This document shows positions 7,007 through 11,242 of a stretch of DNA of 11,242 nt, in pieces (positions within the stretch are counted from its first letter, which is position 1; each line of letters begins with the position of its first letter). The notes below the pieces were generated by a model that did not search any database, was not told the DNA's origin, and saw only the letters and a program-made list of their open reading frames with translations. Location: NCBI GenBank assembly GCA_964478055.1, contig CAYZHV010000118.1, positions 1 to 11,242 on the forward strand. The letters are read 5' to 3'. The position numbers were made by a program, and so were the translations under genes. Source of the DNA: CAYZHV01 sp964478055 (GTDB lineage Bacteria > Spirochaetota > Spirochaetia > DSM-27196 > Alkalispirochaetaceae).

Positions 7007-8674
7007 CTAGAGCTGCAGCTTCCCTCGGTAGCTCTCGGAAATATCGATGAACTCTTCTATGTCCACCGGGGCACCAAACACGTATCCCTGCATATGGTGC
7101 ACGCCGGAGGAAGCGAGAGAAACGGCCTGGACTTGGGATTCCACCCCCTCGGCGATCACGGAAACCCCGATCGCCTTGGCCATCTCCACAATGGCGGTGA
7201 CGATTCTCCGAGAGGTCTTGTTCGTGAGAAAGTCGTCAATAAAAGACTTGTCCAACTTGAGGCTCTGGAAACCGAATTGCCGCAGAAAACTCAAGGATGA
7301 GTAGCCGGTGCCGAAATCGTCAATCGCAATAAGAATCCCCATACTCGCGATTGCCGTGAGCTTGCTCGCCGCCTCGTCGGGCTGTTCCATGACCGTGCTC
7401 TCGGTAACCTCCAGGCGGAGTCTATTGGGAGCAAGGTTCCTGCTGCTGACGATTCGCTCGAGATGGTCCAGAAGGAACTCGTCTCGAAACTGACGCGGAG
7501 AGATGTTAACGCTCAAGGTGAGCTCGTCGAGAGGTGGCTTATCCCAGGTACTCAGGATCTCCGCGGCGTGGAAGAGAACCCAGTTTCCGATTGGGATAAT
7601 GAGCCCGCTCTCCTCGGCAACAGGGATAAATCGCGCAGGTTCTACCCTTCCGAGCTTCGGGTGGTTCCACCGAATCAACGCCTCACCGCCCTCGAGACGG
7701 TAGGCGCAACTTCCTGCATCAGCCTCCTCCACGGAAACGATAGGCTGTAGCTGCAGGTCGAATTGCTTGTCAATCTCCTCGATCGCCTGTCGCTCCAGAG
7801 CGCGAATGATATTGTTCTGCAGATCCATCTTCTCGACGAGACTCTTCTCCATGGAGTCGTCGAAGCGTACGTATGCCGCCTTTCTGGACCGGGCTAAGGC
7901 GAGAGCGATATCCGCCTTTCGCATGAGGTTGTGGCGGTTTATGCCGTCCGTGGGAAACCGGGCGATGCCGCACCGCACCTGGAGCGTTACCGTATAGTCC
8001 GGAAACTTAAAGGTCCCCCCCGCGGCGTCGACCACCGCCGAGATCCGCTTGTCCATATCATCTTCGGACTGCTGCAGCATGAGCAGGACGAACTCCGCCT
8101 CCCGGGTATGGTAGAGGGACTCGCCCGAGCGCTGGAGTTCCTGCAAGCGCTCAGCGGTGGCGTAGAGAAGCCACTCGGTAACCTGCTTGGGAAGAGTCCT
8201 CCGTAAGTGGAGAAACGAGTCCTCGACGTTGACGATCACCACCGCCGCCTGGGCTCCCTCCTCCTCTCGAAGGCCATCGAGAAGTGTTGGCAGCTCCGTC
8301 TCCAGGGCGTGGTGATTCGGGAGCCCGGTCTTGGCATCGTACATGAGGCGATGCTGGAGCTTCGCCTCTCGCTCTCTCTTGTGACGGATTTCATCCGCCA
8401 GGTCGTGGAGCTCCTGAAGCGCCTGGGCGAGGTCGTTTCGCTGAGACGTGACCCGTTCTGCTAGGGCAGTCACCGCCACCGCAAGCTTTGGTGGAAGCTC
8501 TTGATGATCGATCGCCCCTCGAATTGCGTCCCGCAGGTCCTCCGGAAAAGCTGGATCGTCTAAGTAGGCTGCAAGGTCTGGCACGCCCATAATTGTAACC
8601 GCTCTCCGGTACAATTCAACCGTGCGTCGAAGTGTCACACCAGGAAAGGGTTGCGCCTGGGTTCTATGTATCAT
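7007..8674 (-). CDS. Cyclic-di-GMP phosphodiesterase: degenerate GGDEF domain plus intact EAL domain
   Basis: 555 residues, no membrane helix or signal peptide, so cytoplasmic. An N-terminal helical region (1-105) includes a probable coiled coil (about 65-108). A GGDEF-like domain (about 110-275) opens with DAKTGLPNHHAL, but the signature is REAEF (191-195) in place of GGDEF, so cyclase activity should be lost. The EAL domain (about 285-550) has EAL at 331-333, Asn390, Glu422, the DDFGTGYSS loop (452-460), Lys473, Glu509 and Gln529, which is the catalytic and metal-binding set. It should hydrolyse c-di-GMP to pGpG. The degenerate GGDEF may act as a regulatory or GTP-binding module, as reported for some hybrid proteins. 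The ATG at 8672-8674 has AAAGGG upstream at a rather long spacing. It is the first gene of a three-gene - strand cluster and diverges from hsp20. No recognisable sensory domain precedes the coiled coil. Confidence 0.93.
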   Translation of the reverse strand: MIHRTQAQPFPGVTLRRTVELYRRAVTIMGVPDLAAYLDDPAFPEDLRDAIRGAIDHQELPPKLAVAVTALAERVTSQRNDLAQALQELHDLADEIRHKREREAKLQHRLMYDAKTGLPNHHALETELPTLLDGLREEEGAQAAVVIVNVEDSFLHLRRTLPKQVTEWLLYATAERLQELQRSGESLYHTREAEFVLLMLQQSEDDMDKRISAVVDAAGGTFKFPDYTVTLQVRCGIARFPTDGINRHNLMRKADIALALARSRKAAYVRFDDSMEKSLVEKMDLQNNIIRALERQAIEEIDKQFDLQLQPIVSVEEADAGSCAYRLEGGEALIRWNHPKLGRVEPARFIPVAEESGLIIPIGNWVLFHAAEILSTWDKPPLDELTLSVNISPRQFRDEFLLDHLERIVSSRNLAPNRLRLEVTESTVMEQPDEAASKLTAIASMGILIAIDDFGTGYSSLSFLRQFGFQSLKLDKSFIDDFLTNKTSRRIVTAIVEMAKAIGVSVIAEGVESQVQAVSLASSGVHHMQGYVFGAPVDIEEFIDISESYRGKLQL

Positions 8675-8709
8675 TTTAACACACCCTTTGGGCTCTAGAG
8701 GGGCGGTGT

Positions 8710-8715
8710 ATCATA
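8710..8715 (-). promoter_or_regulatory. Possible -10 element for the EAL gene
   Basis: TATGAT on the - strand matches five of six -10 consensus bases and would start transcription about 30 bases before the EAL start codon. The matching -35 position (8733-8738, read as GCTGCG) is very poor and lies inside the 8728-8748 palindrome. If real, the promoter would probably need an activator. Based on position and match only. Confidence 0.35.
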
Positions 8716-8727
8716 AAGAAACAACTT

Positions 8728-8748
8728 CTGGTCGCAGCCGACGACCAG
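8728..8748. promoter_or_regulatory. Perfect inverted repeat, possible regulator binding site in the divergent control region
   Basis: CTGGTCG and CGACCAG form perfect 7-base arms around a 7-base centre. The site lies between the divergent EAL and hsp20 genes, centred about 115 bases upstream of the start predicted from the sigma-54 element, a usual distance for a sigma-54 activator site. It also covers the -35 position of the possible EAL promoter. On the - strand it is followed by a T-rich stretch, so a leader hairpin or weak terminator in an EAL transcript is an alternative reading. Confidence 0.45.
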
Positions 8749-8776
8749 GGCCCTGCCGTTTCCGAGTTTGGTTCCC

Positions 8777-8801
8777 TAAATCATTTTGCTACATAGATTT
8801 A
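8777..8801. promoter_or_regulatory. AT-rich inverted repeat upstream of hsp20
   Basis: TAAATC (8777-8782) and GATTTA (8796-8801) are perfect 6-base arms with 13 bases between them, in an AT-rich stretch centred about 64 bases before the predicted hsp20 start. It could be a second protein site or a bendable spacer between an upstream activator and the promoter. Arms this short in AT-rich DNA can occur by chance. Confidence 0.25.
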
Positions 8802-8825
8802 TATGAATCGGAGTTGCGGGCCGAG

Positions 8826-8854
8826 TTGGCACGGTAGATGCAACATATTATAGT
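8826..8854 (+). promoter_or_regulatory. hsp20 promoter: sigma-54 type -24/-12 element overlapping a sigma-70-like promoter
   Basis: TTGGCACG (8826-8833), four bases, then ATGCA (8838-8842) matches the sigma-54 consensus at all but one of the thirteen defined bases. The invariant GG (8828-8829) and GC (8840-8841) are exactly ten bases apart. Transcription would start near 8853, giving a leader of about 55 bases. The same bases also read as TTGGCA, 17 bases, TATAGT (8849-8854), a five-of-six plus five-of-six sigma-70-like promoter starting near 8861. Which sigma factor is used cannot be settled from sequence; one or both may act. Confidence 0.7.
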
Positions 8855-8907
8855 GAGTCGCAGGAGCGGCTCCGAAACATACAAACCAAGATTGAGGAGG
8901 TACAGAT

Positions 8908-9348
8908 ATGAATTACCTTACTAGAGAAGATCGAAGGAACCGTGGAATGAGCCTGCTGGAGGATTTCGACCGGCTCTTCAACAACGTCTTTACTGGGGTC
9001 CCCTCCTTTGAGGGCGGGACCGTACCGGTGGTGGACGTCCGAGAAGAGAAGGACCGATACGTCCTCGAGGCCGAGCTTCCTGGAATGACCGAGAAGGACG
9101 TGGATGTGCACGTTGAGGACAACATGCTCACCATCAAGTCCGCCAAGGAAGAGGAGAAGGAAGAGAAGAACGACGAGGGCTATCTCGTCCGCGAGCGACG
9201 GAGCCGCAGCTTCAGCCGAAGCTTCGTTCTTCCGAAGGACGTCGACCGGGACAAGGTCGAGGCGCGATTCAAGAATGGACTTCTTACCCTCTCTATGCCC
9301 AAGACCGCGGAGTCCAAGGCTCGACAGATTCAGATCAAGTCCGAATAA
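8908..9348 (+). CDS. Small heat shock protein, Hsp20/alpha-crystallin family
   Basis: 146 residues, the usual size of a bacterial small heat shock protein. It acts as an ATP-independent cytoplasmic holdase that keeps unfolding proteins soluble for refolding by other chaperones. A short N-terminal arm with LLEDFDRLFNNVF (16-28) precedes the alpha-crystallin domain (about 40-135), seen in PVVDVREEKDRYVLEAELPG and the late signature ARFKNGLLTLSMPK. The C-terminus holds the IxI motif IQI (141-143) used in oligomer assembly. A Lys/Glu-rich loop lies at about 79-90. The start ATG at 8908 has a strong GAGGAGG (8894-8900) seven bases upstream. It is a single-gene unit with its own promoter region and terminator. 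No CIRCE element is visible, so HrcA control is not indicated; sigma-54 control is suggested by the promoter sequence. Confidence 0.96.
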   Translation: MNYLTREDRRNRGMSLLEDFDRLFNNVFTGVPSFEGGTVPVVDVREEKDRYVLEAELPGMTEKDVDVHVEDNMLTIKSAKEEEKEEKNDEGYLVRERRSRSFSRSFVLPKDVDRDKVEARFKNGLLTLSMPKTAESKARQIQIKSE

Positions 9349-9373
9349 CCTCGACTCAGAGGCTCGACACAGG

Positions 9374-9407
9374 CGGCTGCCCGACATGCTCGGGCAGCCG
9401 TTTTTTT
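9374..9407 (+). terminator. Intrinsic terminator after hsp20
   Basis: A perfect 11-bp stem (9374-9384 with 9390-9400) and 5-base loop are followed by seven T (9401-9407). It is a textbook rho-independent terminator 26 bases after the hsp20 stop, making hsp20 monocistronic. Confidence 0.95.
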
Positions 9408-9445
9408 AGCACCTCTCCACCACGGTGGTGGACGGTGCGGTTAGC

Positions 9446-9474
9446 TTGCATTCCCGATTCCGCTATGAGATACT
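9446..9474 (+). promoter_or_regulatory. Possible promoter for ackA-coaX
   Basis: In the 132-base gap between the hsp20 terminator and ackA, TTGCAT (9446-9451), 17 bases, GATACT (9469-9474) is the best promoter-like match. A TG dinucleotide precedes the -10 as in extended -10 promoters. Each hexamer is only a partial match, so this is tentative. I see no other clear element in the gap apart from the GGAGG ribosome binding site at 9528-9532. Confidence 0.38.
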
Positions 9475-9539
9475 ACCCCTACCGCGTCGCAAACATTTAG
9501 TAACACATAGCAGGTGTAAAGCCAGATGGAGGCAACTTC

Positions 9540-10913
9540 ATGATTATCCTCACGCTCAACTGTGGCAGCTCTTCGGTAAAGTATCAGGTCTACGACTGGG
9601 AGGCCCGGGAATCCCTGGCCAACGGAATCGTCGAGCGAGTAACCCAGCCGGGCTCCAAGATAACCCACAAGGCCAAAGGAATAGATGAGATCGAGGTCGA
9701 TCATGAGTGCCCTGATCACCGTGAGGCGATCAAGCTCATAATGGATACCCTTACCCACAAAGATCACGGCGCCATTACGAGTATGAGCGAGATCAAGGCG
9801 GTCGGGCACCGGGTAGTACACGGCGGAGAGAAGTTCAAGAGCTCGGTTCTCGTAACCGACGAAGTGCTCGCGGAGTTCAGGGAGATCCAGGAGCTCGCTC
9901 CCTTGCACAATCCCGCAAACATCATGGGTATCGAGGCGGCACGAAACGTTCTTCCCGATGTGCCCCACTGCGCCATAATGGATACCGCCTGGCACCAGAC
10001 AATGCCGAGGCACGCCTTTACCTACGCCCTCCCTTACGAGTGGTACGAGAAGTACGGCGTCCGACGATACGGGTTTCACGGTACGAGTTTTCTTTACACC
10101 GCAAAGCGCGCGGCGGTCCTCCTCGGAAAGGACCCTTTTGAGACCAATTTGATAATCGCACACATTGGTAATGGCGCGAGCATGTGCGCCGTAAAAGACG
10201 GTGTTTCCGTAGACACCTCCATGGGCCTCACACCTCTCGAGGGTCTCGTCATGGGAACCCGCTCCGGAGACATTGACCCGGCCATTCCCTTCTATATCAT
10301 GAATCGTACTGGGATCTCTCCGGAGGATCTCGAGCGAACCCTCAACAAAAAAAGCGGTGTTCTCGGTATCTCGGAGCAGTACGTAGATCGTCGGGACATA
10401 GAGATTGCGGCGGAAAAGGGCGACAAGAAGGCGCAGCTGGCGATCGATGTAGAGTCCTACCGAATAAGAAAGTATATCGGCGCTTACGCCGCGGCCCTCG
10501 GACGGGTGGATGCGGTAGTCTTTACCGCCGGGGTCGGCGAACGGGGTCCCCTAATTCGCCAGAAGGCCCTGGAGGGGCTAGAGATTATGGGCATCAAGAT
10601 GGATCCGGAGAAGAATAGCCGATCCAGAACCAAGAATGCCGAAACCGTTATCTCCACCGACGACTCACCGACGAAGATCTTCGTCATTCCCACGGACGAG
10701 GAGCTCGTCATGACCGAGGACACCTACGCCCTCATGGCGGGGACCTATGACGAGCATACCCGCTTCACCTACACCTTCCAGGAGACGAATTACCTCAACA
10801 AGGAACGAAACGGCTGCGTGGACAGGGATTTCGCCAAGATCGACGGCCTGGAGGAGATCGTCGTATCTCCCGAAGGCGAGGGAGCGATGGTAGACCCCGA
10901 AGAGTGTGATTGA
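9540..10913 (+). CDS. ackA: Acetate kinase with extended C-terminal tail
   Basis: 457 residues. It interconverts acetyl phosphate plus ADP with acetate plus ATP in the cytoplasm, the substrate-level phosphorylation step of acetate fermentation. The N-terminus NCGSSSVK (7-14) and the numbering match Methanosarcina thermophila AckA residue by residue: Asn7, Arg91, His123, Asp148, His180, His208, Asn211 and Arg241 are all in place, and the Glu near 384 is probably 387 or 388. His184 of the usual GFHGTSH is Phe here (GFHGTSF). The usual enzyme ends near residue 400-408. This one continues for about 55 residues, acidic at the end and with Cys426 and Cys456, a form I associate with spirochaete enzymes. 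The ATG at 9540 has GGAGG seven bases upstream. The stop overlaps the coaX start. Propionate or butyrate kinase activity is possible but less likely. Confidence 0.95.
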   Translation: MIILTLNCGSSSVKYQVYDWEARESLANGIVERVTQPGSKITHKAKGIDEIEVDHECPDHREAIKLIMDTLTHKDHGAITSMSEIKAVGHRVVHGGEKFKSSVLVTDEVLAEFREIQELAPLHNPANIMGIEAARNVLPDVPHCAIMDTAWHQTMPRHAFTYALPYEWYEKYGVRRYGFHGTSFLYTAKRAAVLLGKDPFETNLIIAHIGNGASMCAVKDGVSVDTSMGLTPLEGLVMGTRSGDIDPAIPFYIMNRTGISPEDLERTLNKKSGVLGISEQYVDRRDIEIAAEKGDKKAQLAIDVESYRIRKYIGAYAAALGRVDAVVFTAGVGERGPLIRQKALEGLEIMGIKMDPEKNSRSRTKNAETVISTDDSPTKIFVIPTDEELVMTEDTYALMAGTYDEHTRFTYTFQETNYLNKERNGCVDRDFAKIDGLEEIVVSPEGEGAMVDPEECD

Positions 10914-11242
10914 TGGTTCTCACCATCGACATCGGTAACTCGAACATAGCCTTCGGAATCCACACCGGAGAAAAGATTGTCGAGCACTGGCGCCTCAGGA
11001 CGGACGCGTCGAAGACCGCCGACGAGTACCGGGTTCTCTTTCGCAGTCTGCTCTCGGAGAGCTCTGTGCCGGTAGGAGATGTGGAGCGAGTGGTGGTGAG
11101 CTCCGTCGTGCCGGCCCTCACCACTCCCCTGAGCCGAATGATCGGCTCCCTGGCGGGACAGAAGCCGCTGGTAGTCTCGCGACACCTCAAGAACGGGCTC
11201 AATCCCCAGGCGCAAATACCCGGGGAGCTGGGTGCGGACCTT
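10913..11242 (+). CDS. coaX: Type III pantothenate kinase CoaX, N-terminal part
   Basis: The first 110 residues of a gene that runs off the window. CoaX phosphorylates pantothenate in the first step of coenzyme A synthesis; the type III family is an ASKHA-fold enzyme resistant to CoA feedback and dependent on a monovalent cation. The N-terminal phosphate-binding motif DIGNSNI (6-12) is clear, followed by WRLRTDASKTADEYR (26-40) and VVSSVVPALT (59-68). The final visible GADL is the start of the conserved GADR-type active-site region, with Leu in place of the usual Arg. The ATG shares its A with the ackA stop (TGATG), so translation is probably coupled and the two genes share a transcript. Type III enzymes are about 250-260 residues, so more than half is missing. 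Fusion with a biotin ligase or repressor domain cannot be judged here. Confidence 0.93.
   Translation, partial: MVLTIDIGNSNIAFGIHTGEKIVEHWRLRTDASKTADEYRVLFRSLLSESSVPVGDVERVVVSSVVPALTTPLSRMIGSLAGQKPLVVSRHLKNGLNPQAQIPGELGADL

Noticed and set aside
6554..7300. A 248-codon + strand frame spanning the binding-protein start and the end of the EAL gene
   Set aside because: It crosses two supported - strand genes, has no family features, and the + strand there shows no promoter or terminator.
8675..8727. A c-di-GMP riboswitch in front of the EAL gene
   Set aside because: The leader is short and I see none of the conserved GEMM bases or a suitable three-way fold.
8728..8750. A TGGTCG...CTGCG stretch on the - strand that looks like a sigma-54 element for the EAL gene
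   Set aside because: The GG and GC are nine rather than ten bases apart, a spacing that sigma-54 promoters do not tolerate well, and the match is explained by the palindrome.
8855..8907. CIRCE or an RNA thermometer in the hsp20 leader
   Set aside because: No TTAGCACTC/GAGTGCTAA repeat is present, and the strong ribosome binding site is not clearly paired in any hairpin I can draw.
9426..9451. Possible sigma-54 element before ackA (a TTGCA box)
   Set aside because: No GG pair lies at the required distance from the GC of TTGCA; a sigma-70-like reading fits somewhat better.

Overview
The window looks like ordinary chromosome from a free-living anaerobic or fermentative bacterium with moderately high GC. 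My best guess is the phylum Spirochaetota (Spirochaeta-like). The guess rests on the acetate kinase with an extra C-terminal tail followed directly by coaX, and on the glpF-glpK set next to a three-part glycerol-3-phosphate dehydrogenase module. No 16S gene or other marker is present, so the assignment is inference. I see no mobile element, CRISPR array, tRNA or rRNA.

Region 1 (1-5278, + strand) is a glycerol catabolism block. It holds the end of the glycerol channel GlpF, glycerol kinase GlpK with a strong terminator, then after a 233-base gap a tightly packed trio: a GlpA-like FAD dehydrogenase with a C-terminal [2Fe-2S]-type domain, a second FAD/NAD(P) oxidoreductase, and a small cysteine-rich DUF1667 protein. 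Together they would take up glycerol, phosphorylate it and oxidise glycerol-3-phosphate to dihydroxyacetone phosphate. The trio ends in a long hairpin that touches the stop codon of the converging STAS gene.

Region 2 (5273-8674, - strand) is a signalling-type cluster, read in the order EAL protein, periplasmic substrate-binding protein, STAS protein. The EAL domain keeps its catalytic residues while the attached GGDEF domain is degenerate, so it should degrade c-di-GMP. The binding protein has no transporter genes beside it. The grouping suggests, but does not prove, a ligand-sensing output module.

Region 3 (8675-9407) is a divergent control region and an Hsp20 chaperone gene with a strong terminator. 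Upstream of hsp20 is a near-consensus sigma-54 (-24/-12) element that overlaps a good sigma-70-like promoter. A perfect 7+7 palindrome about 115 bases upstream of the predicted start lies where a sigma-54 activator could bind. The same palindrome covers the -35 position of a possible promoter for the EAL gene. This is the most interesting regulatory signal in the window.

Region 4 (9408-11242, + strand) is acetate kinase, overlapping the start of a type III pantothenate kinase that runs off the end. Acetate kinase could supply the ATP-forming last step when glycerol carbon is fermented to acetate. Most of the window is conventional metabolism; I did not find a clearly new system.
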